DNA of 64,000 nt, taken from contig CAWJNE010000022.1 of NCBI GenBank assembly GCA_963844175.1, positions 186,001-250,000 on the forward strand, written 5' to 3'. The translations under genes and the position numbers were made by a program. Source of the stretch: JALZMG01 sp963844175. GTDB lineage: Bacteria; Actinomycetota; Acidimicrobiia; Acidimicrobiales; Ilumatobacteraceae. A model generated the notes under the pieces. It was not told the DNA's origin. It did no database searches and saw only the letters and a list, made by a program, of their open reading frames with translations. Of this stretch, positions 33,573-42,048 are shown in pieces (the stretch's first letter is position 1; every line of letters begins with the position of its first letter).

Positions 33573-33590
33573 CTGAAAACGCTTGAGAAC
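33573..33590 (+). promoter_or_regulatory. 18-bp element identical to 6441-6458, upstream of acyl-CoA dehydrogenase
   Basis: CTGAAAACGCTTGAGAAC ends 25 bp before the GTG of the acyl-CoA dehydrogenase. It contains a spaced direct repeat, GAAAAC-GCTT-GAGAAC. The only other copy in the window lies upstream of the thiolase. It is a candidate binding site for a shared fatty-acid regulator (inference), and no classical -10 box is evident beside it. Confidence 0.4.
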
Positions 33591-33615
33591 GGTCGGGCGT
33601 GACACGCTGGCCGGC

Positions 33616-34920
33616 GTGGACCACGCGATACCGCCCGAACTGGTCGCCTACCTGGCCGAGCTCGACGAGTTCATCGAGCAGGAGATCAAGCCGCTCGAGC
33701 AGCAGGACGACAACATCCGCTTCTTCGACCATCGGAGGGAGGACGCCCGCACGGACTGGGATCGTGGTGGGCTCCCCAACGAGGAGTGGGAGTCGCTGCT
33801 TCGTGAGGCACGCTCACGTGCCGATGCCGCCGGCCACTACCGCTACCCGTTCCCCAAGGCCTACGGCGGCAAGGACGGCACCAACCTCGGCATGGCCGTG
33901 ATCCGTGAGCACCTCGCCACCAAGGGGCTCGGGCTGCACAACGACTTGCAGAACGAGCACTCGATCGTCGGCAACAACGTCGGGCTGCTGCTCATGCTGG
34001 AGCACGGCACCGACGCGCAGAAGGCCGAATGGGTCGACGACCTCGCCGAGGGCCGGCGCGGCTTCGCCTTCGGGATCACCGAGCCCCAGCACGGCTCGGA
34101 CGCCACGCACATGGAGACCCGGGCCGTGCGCGATGGCGACGACTGGGTGATCAACGGCGAGAAGACGTGGAACACGGGGATCCACAAGGCCCAGTACGAC
34201 CTCATCTTCGCCCGCACCAGCGGCGAGGCCGGCGACGGCCGTGGCATCACGGCGTTCCTCACCCCGACCGACAGCCCTGGGTTCAAGGTCGAGGAGTACT
34301 TGTGGACGTTCAACATGCCGACCGACCACGCCCACATCTCGCTGACCGACGTGCGCGTCCCCGACTCGGCGATCTTCGGTGGTGAGGGTCGGGGCCTCGG
34401 CGTGGTGCAGCACTTCTTCAACGAGAACCGCATCCGCCAGGCTGCCAGCAGCCTCGGCGCGGCGCAGTTCTGCATCGACGAGGCAGTGGCCTACGCCAAG
34501 GAGCGCAAGCCGTTCGGCAAGCCCCTCGCCACCAACCAGGCGATCCAGTTCCCGCTGGTCGAGCTGCAGACCCAGTGCGAGATGCTGCGGGCGCTGATCC
34601 ACAAGACGGCGTGGCTGATGGATACGCAGGGCGCGTTCTCGGTCTCCGACAAGGTGTCGATGTGCAACTACTGGTCCAACCGGCTGTGTTGCGAGGCCGC
34701 CGATCGAGCGATGCAGGTGCACGGCGGGCTCGGGTACTCGCGGCACAAGCCGTTCGAGCACATCTACCGCCACCACCGCAGGTACCGGATCACCGAGGGC
34801 GCCGAGGAGATCCAGATGCGTCGCGTCGCCGGTTACATGTTCGGCTTCATGTCGCAGCAAGCCCCGAAGGGCGTGGACTCGGTCACCGGCCAGGACCGGG
34901 CGACGGCGGCGGCCGACTAG
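33616..34920 (+). CDS. Acyl-CoA dehydrogenase (434 aa)
   Basis: Complete acyl-CoA dehydrogenase: FAFGITEPQHGSDATHMETR and WVINGEKTWNTGIHKAQYD in the beta domain, then YAKERKPFGKPLATNQAIQ and AMQVHGGLGYSRHKPFEHIY, with ITEGAEEIQMRRVAGYMFG at the C-terminus, where EGAEEIQ takes the place of the usual GTSEI. The GTG at 33616 is chosen because VDHAIPPELVAYLAELDEF matches the family N-terminus. A DUF6285 gene follows after a border element. That pairing, with the APH-fold kinase at 37708, recalls the gene set for 4-hydroxyacyl-CoA degradation. Confidence 0.92.
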   Translation: MDHAIPPELVAYLAELDEFIEQEIKPLEQQDDNIRFFDHRREDARTDWDRGGLPNEEWESLLREARSRADAAGHYRYPFPKAYGGKDGTNLGMAVIREHLATKGLGLHNDLQNEHSIVGNNVGLLLMLEHGTDAQKAEWVDDLAEGRRGFAFGITEPQHGSDATHMETRAVRDGDDWVINGEKTWNTGIHKAQYDLIFARTSGEAGDGRGITAFLTPTDSPGFKVEEYLWTFNMPTDHAHISLTDVRVPDSAIFGGEGRGLGVVQHFFNENRIRQAASSLGAAQFCIDEAVAYAKERKPFGKPLATNQAIQFPLVELQTQCEMLRALIHKTAWLMDTQGAFSVSDKVSMCNYWSNRLCCEAADRAMQVHGGLGYSRHKPFEHIYRHHRRYRITEGAEEIQMRRVAGYMFGFMSQQAPKGVDSVTGQDRATAAAD

Positions 34921-34924
34921 CTCG

Positions 34925-34989
34925 GTGAGCGAGCGTCCCGGGCAAAGCCCCGAGCTAACGGTGAAGCCAAGCGAGCGAACGATCGTGTG
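34925..34989. repeat. Border element immediately before the DUF6285 start codon
   Basis: Begins GTGAGCGAGCGTCCCGGGC and ends AAGCGAGCGAACGATCGTGTG, one base from the ATG at 34990. Same ends as the arrays at 32320 and 48083, single copy. Confidence 0.75.
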
Positions 34990-35346
34990 ATGCAGTTCGA
35001 ACCCGATGCGCCGACACTCCTGGCCGCTGTCGCCCGGCTGCTCGACGAGCAGGTGCTGGGCGCCGTCCCGGCCGAGCTGCAGCACCCAGTGCGCGTCGCC
35101 GCCCACCTGGCGACGCTCGTCGAGCGCGAGCTGCGCCTTGGTCCCGATGCCGACCGGCGCGAGCGTGAGCTGCTGACCGGGCTGGTCGGCGGCGAGGTCG
35201 ACGATCCGGGTGCGGTGCTCGCCGAGCGCCTGCGCCGAGACGGCGACGAGGAGCTCGAGCGGGCGGCGTGGCCGGTGCTCGTCGAGATCGCCCGCCTCGA
35301 CCTCGCCGTGGCAAAGCCGGGACATGACCGCTGGGACGGGCACTAG
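34990..35346 (+). CDS. DUF6285-family small protein (LvaB-like helper candidate)
   Basis: A 118-aa helical protein resembling DUF6285: TLLAAVARLLDEQVLGAVPA, then PVRVAAHLATLVERELRLGP, then LAERLRRDGDEELERA and a C-terminal EIARLDLAVAKPGH. From memory of the family, such proteins occur beside APH-fold kinases and acyl-CoA dehydrogenases, and LvaB of levulinate degradation is a similar small partner of the kinase LvaA. That parallel is inference. A GTG three bases upstream (34987) is an alternative start. It is convergent with TetR, 22 bp apart. Confidence 0.72.
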   Translation: MQFEPDAPTLLAAVARLLDEQVLGAVPAELQHPVRVAAHLATLVERELRLGPDADRRERELLTGLVGGEVDDPGAVLAERLRRDGDEELERAAWPVLVEIARLDLAVAKPGHDRWDGH

Positions 35347-35368
35347 GCACGCCGCGGCGCACGCCGAG

Positions 35369-35974
35369 CTACGGAAGGACGTGGTCCACGAGGCGTTCGG
35401 CGAAGGCCTGATCGAGCGTGGCGCCGGTCAGCAACCGGCGATAGAAGAACGGCCCGAGCACGAGGTCGACGAGCAGGTCGACGTCGGAGTCGGTCGCCAG
35501 CTCGCCCCGCTCCACGCCGCGGGTGAGGATCGTCCGCACCGAGCTCTGGCGGAGCCGCACGTAGTCCTCGAGCGACCGGCGCAGTTGATCGTCGTAGCAG
35601 CTGGCCTCGATGAGGTGAGGCAGCACGTCAGAGGTCCGTCCTCCGCCGAAGCGCTCGACGAGCTCGCCGACGTAGGCCCGCAGGTCGGAGCGGACCGCCC
35701 CGGTGTCCGGTGCCGGGACCGGCGTGACGACGGTGCGCATCGCGTCCAGCATCAACGCCTCCTTCGACGGCCAGCGGCGATAGATCGTCGCCTTGCCGAC
35801 GCCGGCGCGTTGGGCCAGCAGGTCCATCGAGAAGCGGGCCACGCCAGCCTCGCCGAGCAGGTCGACGGTCGCCGTGAGGATGGTCTCGTCGGCTTGGACT
35901 CGGCGTGGCCGACCGCGTCGGGGGGAGCTGACCGGCGGCACCGCTGCCCGGTCGTCACCGACGGTCACCGGCAT
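35369..35974 (-). CDS. TetR/AcrR-family regulator of the adjacent efflux gene
   Basis: A 201-aa regulator with an N-terminal DNA-binding domain: DETILTATVDLLGEAGVARF, then LAQRAGVGKATIYRRWPSKE. The C-terminal domain fits the TetR_C (AcrR) group. ATG 35974 shares its A with the final base of the MFS stop (TGATG), so the two are translationally coupled and MFS plus regulator form one operon. The palindrome at 37605-37630 upstream of the MFS gene is its probable operator, giving autoregulation (inference). Confidence 0.9.
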   Translation of the reverse strand: MPVTVGDDRAAVPPVSSPRRGRPRRVQADETILTATVDLLGEAGVARFSMDLLAQRAGVGKATIYRRWPSKEALMLDAMRTVVTPVPAPDTGAVRSDLRAYVGELVERFGGGRTSDVLPHLIEASCYDDQLRRSLEDYVRLRQSSVRTILTRGVERGELATDSDVDLLVDLVLGPFFYRRLLTGATLDQAFAERLVDHVLP

Positions 35975-37587
35975 CAGTCGCCCGCCACCGGGGCCGTCGC
36001 GGCGAACGCAGCACCCTGCGGACGGCGATCGCCGACGGCCAGCTCCTGCGTCCCTCGGGCCGGGAGGAACCGCCACGCCACGAACGCCGCACCGAGGACG
36101 ACGACGGTGCTGAGCCGTAGTCCCGTGCTGAGGGCGTCGACGAAGCCTTCCTTCACGGCCGTGGCGAACGCCGGGCCCGTGGAGCCGAGCTGGCCACTCA
36201 GGTCGAGCGCACCGCCGAGCGATTCACGGGCCCGTTCGAGCTCGTCGCCGGTCAGTCCGAAGCGACCGGCCACATCGTCGACGTGCTGCAGGTACACGCT
36301 GGCGACGACGCTGCCGATGACGGCGACGCCGAGCGCACCTCCGACCTGCCGGGTCGTGTCGTTGACCGCCGAACCCACCCCGGCCTTCGATCGCGGGAGC
36401 GATCCCATCACCGACTCGGTGGCGGGCGCCATGGTCATCCCCATCCCGGCTGCCATCAGGCAGAACAGGCTGATCACCACGAGGTACGGCGAGGTGGCGT
36501 GGATGAACGACAGGGCGAACAGCGCCGTGGACATGACGAGCAGGCCTCCGGTCACGACGCGCTTGGTGCCGAGCCGCTCGACGACGCGCGCCGACATCGG
36601 CGCGACGACCATCATCGTGATGGCGTACGGGATCATCCGCACGCCTGCTCCGAGGGCGCTGTAGCCGTGCACGAACTGCCAGTACTGCGTCATCAGGAAC
36701 ATCGAGCCGAACATCGCGAAGAACGTCAGCGTGATGGCGCTGTTGGCCGCGGTGAACCGCGGGTTCCGGAAGAAGTGCATGTCCAGCATCGGATGGCTGG
36801 TGTGCAGCTCCCAGGCGATGAAGGCGGTCAGGGCGCCGATCCCGACGGCGAAGCCGATCAGGACGGTGCGGTCGGTCCACCCCTTGTCGGGGCCCTCGAT
36901 GATGCCGAACAGCAGCGAGGCCAGCCCGACGATCGACAGGACGGCGCCCAGCGGATCGAGGCGCGCCCGCCCGGGATCTCGTGACGTGGGGACCAGGAAG
37001 GCGCCGGCGACGAGGGCGATGGCGCCGAGCGGCAGGTTGACCCAGAACACGGATTGCCACGAGAAGTGCTCCAGCAACAGCCCGCCGGTCACGGGCCCGA
37101 GGGCGACGGCCAACCCGGAGAAGCCAGCCCACACCGCGATGGCCCGACCGCGCTCACGGGGATCGCGGAACACGTTGGTCAGGATCGACAGCGTGGAGGG
37201 CATGATCAGCGCCCCACCGATGCCCATGAACGCCCGGCTCCCGATGAGGTGGGCGGTCGTCGACGACAACGCCGCCGATGCCGAGCCGACGGCGAACAGG
37301 ACGATCCCGAGCTGCAGGGCGCCCTTGCGACCGAAGCGGTCCGAGAGGCTGCCGGTCGTCAGCAGCAGGCCGGCGAAGACGAGCACGTACGCATCGATGA
37401 TCCACTGGATCTCGCTGTTGGAGGCGCCGAGGTCGCGCACCAGCGACGGGATCGCCACGTTGAGGATGGTGTTGTCCATCACGATGATCAGCAGCGACAG
37501 GCACAGCACGGCGAGCACGAGCCATCGTCGGGCGTGGACGTGGTCGTCGAGGTCGACTTCTTCGGGAGGGTTGAGCAGGTTGGTCAT
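35974..37587 (-). CDS. MFS drug transporter, DHA2 (EmrB/QacA) family, 14 TM
   Basis: A 537-aa drug:proton antiporter type. The first helix is VLAVLCLSLLIIVMDNTILN, with VDNTIVNVAL-like motif D1 (MDNTILNVAIPSLV). Motif A is GSLSDRFGRKGALQLG and motif C GFSGLAVALGPVTGGLLL. Fourteen hydrophobic segments are visible. It is expected to export hydrophobic drugs or cations across the cytoplasmic membrane. ATG 37587 (MTNLLNPPEE) is used, because the longer frame would cover the operator. It is divergent from the phosphotransferase at 37708. Confidence 0.92.
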   Translation of the reverse strand: MTNLLNPPEEVDLDDHVHARRWLVLAVLCLSLLIIVMDNTILNVAIPSLVRDLGASNSEIQWIIDAYVLVFAGLLLTTGSLSDRFGRKGALQLGIVLFAVGSASAALSSTTAHLIGSRAFMGIGGALIMPSTLSILTNVFRDPRERGRAIAVWAGFSGLAVALGPVTGGLLLEHFSWQSVFWVNLPLGAIALVAGAFLVPTSRDPGRARLDPLGAVLSIVGLASLLFGIIEGPDKGWTDRTVLIGFAVGIGALTAFIAWELHTSHPMLDMHFFRNPRFTAANSAITLTFFAMFGSMFLMTQYWQFVHGYSALGAGVRMIPYAITMMVVAPMSARVVERLGTKRVVTGGLLVMSTALFALSFIHATSPYLVVISLFCLMAAGMGMTMAPATESVMGSLPRSKAGVGSAVNDTTRQVGGALGVAVIGSVVASVYLQHVDDVAGRFGLTGDELERARESLGGALDLSGQLGSTGPAFATAVKEGFVDALSTGLRLSTVVVLGAAFVAWRFLPARGTQELAVGDRRPQGAAFAATAPVAGD

Positions 37588-37604
37588 CGGGCCGCCAGGG
37601 GGGA

Positions 37605-37630
37605 GATACGAAACGGAACGGATCCGTATC
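37605..37630. promoter_or_regulatory. Candidate TetR operator in the MFS promoter
   Basis: GATACG at 37605 and CGTATC at 37625 form an inverted repeat 26 bp across, enclosing the smaller palindrome ACGGATCCGT. It lies 18 bp upstream of the MFS start in an otherwise GC-rich, non-palindromic gap, the normal place for a TetR-type repressor to block transcription. Confidence 0.6.
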
Positions 37631-37707
37631 GTAATGGTCGGCAGCCTCGTTGCCACGCGAAGCGGGCCGGCTTGGCGTCGTCAACGTCGGCGCCCGATCA
37701 TGGCCGG

Positions 37708-38715
37708 GTGGGAAACGTGACCGTCGACGTCGCTGCCGGGCTGGCGACCTACCTCACAGAGGCGTGGGGATCGCCGGTCGAGGTGTCGGACCTCTCGACG
37801 ACGACCGCCGGCGCCCGCCGTCACAACGTGTTGTTCGATGCTCGGGCGGGCGACGGCGAGCGGCGCCGATTGGTGGCGACCATCGTGCCGACCGGCGAGA
37901 CGCTGCTCAACGAGGTCGATGCCGAAGCGGGTGTCCGCCTGCTCGCGGAGTCGGCCGGCGTGCTCGTGCCCCACGTCCACCTCTCGCGCACCGACGGGGA
38001 GCTGGTCGGTGGGCCGTTCATGGTCTCGGACTTCGTGGCCGGCGAGACCGTCCCCCGCCGGGTGCTGCGCCTCGTGGCGGAGACCGGCAACGGTGACCTC
38101 GTGGCGGAGCAGCTGGGGGAGTCCCTCGCTCGCCTCCACGCCATCGACCCGGCCACCGTCACGGTGCCGCTGCGCGAGCTCGACGCCGAGGACCCGTGCG
38201 GCGCGGCGCTGGTCGCGCTCGTCGAGGCGGTCGACCTGCTGCCCCAGCGGCGGCCGGCCCTCGAGCTCGGCCTGCGGTGGCTGGAGCGGCGGCGACCCGA
38301 CGCGCCCGAACGCGTCTCGGTCCTGCACACCGACGTGCGCAACGGGAACATCATCGTCGGCGAGGACGGACTGCGCGCCGTCCTCGACTGGGAGGGGGCG
38401 CTGGCCGCCGGCGACCCGATGCAGGACCTGGCCTGGCCGTCACTGCGGATGTGGCGCTTCCGCAACGACGAGCGGGAGATCGGGGGCTTCGCCGACCGGG
38501 CGCCGTACGTCGCCGGCTACGAGCGGGCCGGCGGCACCTACGACGAGGATCGCTACCAGTGGTGGAAGGTCTTCGAGACGGCGCGCTGGGCCGTCGGCCT
38601 CGCCGGCCAGACGATGGGCTGGCTGGAGGGCCGCGTCCCGAGCATCGTGTTCGCCGCCAGCGGCCGGCGCGTCCCCGAGTTGGAGTGGGACCTGCTGATG
38701 CTCATCCGCCCGTGA
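37708..38715 (+). CDS. APH-fold phosphotransferase (ACAD10/11-type kinase domain-like)
   Basis: A 335-aa protein kinase-like fold. The catalytic loop is VLHTDVRNGNIIVGEDGLRA (Brenner motif HxDxxxxN). The metal Asp is in LDWEGALAAGDPMQDLAW, and HLSRTDGELVGGPFMVSDFV is the hinge region. This branch resembles the kinase domain of ACAD10/11 and LvaA, which phosphorylate 4-hydroxyacyl-CoA, rather than true aminoglycoside resistance enzymes. That assignment is by pattern and context. The GTG at 37708 is the best start; an ATG at 37699 is out of frame. A glycosyltransferase gene follows 10 bp later. Confidence 0.82.
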   Translation: MGNVTVDVAAGLATYLTEAWGSPVEVSDLSTTTAGARRHNVLFDARAGDGERRRLVATIVPTGETLLNEVDAEAGVRLLAESAGVLVPHVHLSRTDGELVGGPFMVSDFVAGETVPRRVLRLVAETGNGDLVAEQLGESLARLHAIDPATVTVPLRELDAEDPCGAALVALVEAVDLLPQRRPALELGLRWLERRRPDAPERVSVLHTDVRNGNIIVGEDGLRAVLDWEGALAAGDPMQDLAWPSLRMWRFRNDEREIGGFADRAPYVAGYERAGGTYDEDRYQWWKVFETARWAVGLAGQTMGWLEGRVPSIVFAASGRRVPELEWDLLMLIRP

Positions 38716-38725
38716 CGAGTCGCCG

Positions 38726-40057
38726 ATGACGAGTCCTGCCGGGACGTGGCCGACGACCCTCCCCGAGCGGTTCGGACCGCCCGAGCGGTCGTTCCGTCGA
38801 GGGCTGATCGGCATCACCGTCGCCGCCGCACTGTGGCGCCTCGGCTACCTGTTGTTCGTCAAGCTCGACGACGCCGTCATGCTCAACGACTCGCTGTACT
38901 ACAGCATCCAGGCCGGCCGGAACAGCGAGGGCGATTGGTTCCGGGACGGTCTGACCGACCTCCCGGGGGCCGAGCACGGTCCACTGACGTCGCTCTACCT
39001 GACGCCGTGGAGCCTGCTGCCGGGCGACCTCGTGCGCTGGCAGCGGCTCGGCACCACGCTGCTCGGCATCGCCCTCGTGGCGGTCATCGGGTTGGTCGGC
39101 AAGCGCCTGGCCGGCCCTGCAGTGGGCCTGCTCGCCGCCGCCATCGCCGCCGTCTACCCGAACCTCTGGATCAACGACTCGGTGATCATGTCCGAGTCGT
39201 TGGCCTGCCTCCTGACCGGCTTCGCACTGCTGCTGGCGCTGCGCTTCGACGGGCAGCCACGCCTCGGGGTCGCCGCCGCCCTCGGGGCGGTGGTCGGCCT
39301 GGCCGCGCTGGCGCGCAGCGAGCTGGCCCTGCTCGCCCTCGGGTTCGCCGGGCTGGCCTGGTGGCGATCAGCCGGCCACCCCCGACGAGCGCTGATGCCC
39401 GTCAACATCGTCGCCGGCGCGCTGCTCGTGATCGCCCCGTGGACGCTGTACAACGTCAGCCGGTTCGAGGAGCCGGTGCTGTTCACGACGAACGACGGCA
39501 CCACGCTGCTCGGCGCCAACTGCGACTCCACGTACTACGGCGACATCGGCGGGTGGGACCTGCGCTGCCTCGGTGACCTGCCGCCGGTCGGCACGGTGGA
39601 CGCCTCGGTGTCGTCGCTGGACCGCCGGGATCAAGCCGTCGACTACATCACCGACCACCTCGGGCGCCTGCCCGTCGTGGTCGCCGCCCGGGTCGGGCGG
39701 CTGCTCGACGTGTACGGCCTGGAATCGCTCGTCGCGATGGACGTGGGGGAGGAGAAGGCCGAGTGGGCGGTGTGGGCCGGGATCGTCTGCTGGTGGTTGG
39801 TGGCCGCCGCCGCCGTCGTCGGCTGGCGGGCGTTGGGCCGGTGGGGTGATGGCGCGGCCGAACGCTCTCGGGCGAGGTGGTGGCTGGCCGTCCCCGTGCT
39901 GACCGTGCTGATCACGACGATCCTCTTCTATGGCGCTCACCGCATCCGGGCCCCGGCCGAACCGGCGATCGTCGTGCTCGCCGCAGCCGGCGTCGTCGCC
40001 GTCGCCGAGCGCCGGTCGATCCGACGGGCCGCGGAGGTTTCGCCGGTCGCTCGATGA
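38726..40057 (+). CDS. Membrane glycosyltransferase, PMT/ArnT-like (GT-C fold)
   Basis: A 443-aa multi-spanning protein. About ten transmembrane helices are visible. The first extracytoplasmic loop has the acidic LFVKLDDAVMLNDSLYYSIQ, where GT-C enzymes keep their catalytic Asp, followed by GLTDLPGAEHGPLTSLYLTP. C-terminal helices end with ILFYGAHRIRAPAEPAIVVL. These enzymes move a sugar from a polyprenyl phosphate to protein or glycolipid at the outer face of the membrane. Acceptor and donor are unknown. The stop overlaps the ATG of larE (ATGA). Confidence 0.82.
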   Translation: MTSPAGTWPTTLPERFGPPERSFRRGLIGITVAAALWRLGYLLFVKLDDAVMLNDSLYYSIQAGRNSEGDWFRDGLTDLPGAEHGPLTSLYLTPWSLLPGDLVRWQRLGTTLLGIALVAVIGLVGKRLAGPAVGLLAAAIAAVYPNLWINDSVIMSESLACLLTGFALLLALRFDGQPRLGVAAALGAVVGLAALARSELALLALGFAGLAWWRSAGHPRRALMPVNIVAGALLVIAPWTLYNVSRFEEPVLFTTNDGTTLLGANCDSTYYGDIGGWDLRCLGDLPPVGTVDASVSSLDRRDQAVDYITDHLGRLPVVVAARVGRLLDVYGLESLVAMDVGEEKAEWAVWAGIVCWWLVAAAAVVGWRALGRWGDGAAERSRARWWLAVPVLTVLITTILFYGAHRIRAPAEPAIVVLAAAGVVAVAERRSIRRAAEVSPVAR

Positions 40058-40897
40058 GCGCGGCGTGGCACACTCCCGTTGTGCTCGACGCCGTGCTCGA
40101 CCCAGTGCTCGACGCCAAGGTCGCCGCCCTGGAGGCCGAGCTGCGGCAGCTCGACCGGGTGGTGGTCGCCTTCAGCGGCGGGGCCGACTCGGCGTTCCTC
40201 GCCGCCGTCGCCCAGCGGACGCTCGGCGAACGACGGGCGCACGCCGTCACGGCCGTCTCGCCGTCGTTGGCCGGCGACGAGCGCGAGGACTGCCGCCGGC
40301 TGGCCGCACGAGTGGGGGTTGCGCTGGACGGCCGTCGACACGGACGAGATGGCCAGGGCCGCCTATCGCGTCAACGATCTCGACCGCTGCTACCACTGCA
40401 AGGCCGAGCTGATGGACGTGCTCGCGCCGATCGCCGACGCCGAGACGGCACGGATCGTGCTCGGCGTGAACGTCGACGACCTCGGTGACCACCGGCCGGG
40501 GCAGCGCGCCGCCGCCGAGGGTGGGGCGGCGTTCCCGCTGGTGGCCGCGGGGTTCACCAAGGCCGACGTGCGCGCGGCGTCGCGCCGGCTCGGCCTGCGC
40601 ACCTGGGACAAGCCGGCGGCGGCCTGCCTGGCCAGCCGCATCCCCTACGGCACCGAGGTGACCGTGCCGCTGCTGTCCAAGGTCGAGCGGGCCGAGGCCG
40701 CGCTGCGCGCCCTCGGCGTCGCCCAGGTGCGCGTCCGCCACTACGGCGACACGGCGCGCATCGAGGTCGAGCTGGCCGAACTCCCGCGCGTGGTCGAGGC
40801 AAGGGCATCCGTCGTCGATGCCGTCCGCGCCGTCGGCTACCGGTACGTGACCCTCGATCTCGAAGGCTTCCGTTCCGGGAATCTGAACCGTGCTTGA
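40054..40897 (+). pseudogene. larE: LarE-type ATP-dependent sacrificial sulfur transferase, one-base frameshift
   Basis: The N-terminal PP-loop VVVAFSGGADSAFLAAVAQ (SGGADS at residues 41-46) is in one frame. From about 40309 the rest continues in the next frame: WGLRWTAVDTDEMARAAYR, NDLDRCYHCKAELMD, KPAAACLASRIPYGTEV and VRHYGDTARIEV. Skipping one C in CCGCACGAGTGG restores AAEWGLRW, so a single added base explains the break. LarE inserts sulfur into the nickel-pincer cofactor used by lactate racemase-type enzymes; the Cys of ACLASR is the likely sacrificial residue. No larB or larC is in the window. It may be a sequencing error. Confidence 0.85.
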
Positions 40898-40976
40898 TGG
40901 CTCGCTCCGCTCGCCGGGCCGGGCAAGGCCGGCCTGACGTCGATCGCACACTGCGGACGGGGGCCGAAGCGCTTGC
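40896..40976. repeat. Border element after larE
   Basis: GATGGCTCGCTCCGCTCGCC, GGGCCGGGCAAGGCCGGCCTGA (shown as consecutive parts), then CACTGCGG and GGGGCCGAAGCG. The internal GGCCGG-GCAA-GGCCGGCC part can fold. The element begins on the last bases of the larE stop. Confidence 0.65.
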
Positions 40977-40996
40977 ACGGGATACGGTCGCCGGCC

Positions 40997-42042
40997 ATGA
41001 AGCTGGCGATGATGATCAACTACTCGGGCGACTTCCACGCCGACGTGACGCGCGTCCAGGAGCTGGAGAAGGCCGGCCTCGACCTCGTCTGGGTCCCCGA
41101 GGCGTACTCGTACGACGCCATCAGCCAGGTCGGGTACCTCGCCGCCAAGACCGAGCGGCTGGAGATCGGCACCGGGATCATCAACGTGTTCTCGCGCACG
41201 GCGACCGCCATCGGGCAGACCGCCGCCGGGTGCGACTACGTCAGCGACGGGCGCTTCGTGCTCGGCCTCGGCGCGTCGGGGCCGCAGGTCATCGAGGGGT
41301 TCCACGGCGTCCCCTACGAGCACCCGATGCCACGGATCCGCGAGTACATCGACGTGTGCCGGATGCTGTGGCGGCGCGAGCCGGTCGTGTACGACGGCCA
41401 GACGGTGCAGGTGCCGCTGCCCGCCGGACAGGGCACCGGCCTCGGCAAGCCGCTCAAGTTGATCAACCACCCGAAGCGGGCCGACATCCCGGTGTTCTGG
41501 GCCAGCCTGATGGGCAAGAGCGTCGCCGCCACGGCCCGTCACGCCGACGGGTGGTTGCCGATCTTCTTCGACCCCGACAAGTTCCAGCAGGTCTGGGGTG
41601 ACGACCTCCGTGCCGGCATGGCCGAACGCGATCCGTCGCTCGGCGAACTGCAGATCTCCGCCGGCGGCATGGTGGCGATCGGCGACGAGTACGCCGGCGA
41701 CGGTGCCGATCGGGTCCTCGACATGGCCCGGCCCAGCTCGGCGTTGTACATCGGCGGCATGGGGCGCGAGACAAGAACTTCTACAACTCGATCGCCAAGA
41801 AGTACGGCTACGTGGACGAGGCGACCGAGATCCAGGACCTCTACCTGTCAGGGCGCAAGGAGGAGGCGGCGGCCGCCGTCCCCCGGGAGCTGCTGGCCAG
41901 CACGAACCTGGTCGGCCCCGAGTCCCACGTCGCCGAGCGGATCGCCGCATACCGCCAGGCCGGCGTCACGCACCTGTCGATCACGCCCGTCGGCCCCGAC
42001 CCGGTCAAGACCGTCGAGATCCTGCGCGGCCTCCTCGACTGA
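40997..42042 (+). CDS. LLM-class F420-dependent oxidoreductase, broken by a one-base deletion
   Basis: A luciferase-like monooxygenase fold expected at about 348 aa. MKLAMMINYSGDFHADVTRV starts the barrel, then GLDLVWVPEAYSYDAISQVG, RLEIGTGIINVFSRTATAIG and LGLGASGPQVIEGFHGVPYE. Near 41770 the frame fails: after LYIGGMG the text continues as RDKNFYNSIAKKYGYVDEATEIQ in the next frame, to a stop at 42042. One G missing from the run ATGGGGCGCG restores MGARDKNF. The homopolymer context makes a sequencing error the simplest reading. It belongs to a family of F420 enzymes abundant in actinobacteria. Confidence 0.85.
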
Positions 42043-42048
42043 CCCCGA

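Noticed and set aside
37708..38715. Aminoglycoside resistance gene
   Set aside because: The APH fold is broad. Motifs and neighbours fit the ACAD10/11-type kinase group better than antibiotic kinases.
40079..40897. Second half of larE as a separate gene
   Set aside because: It lacks a start codon and PP-loop of its own and continues the LarE sequence exactly after a one-base correction.
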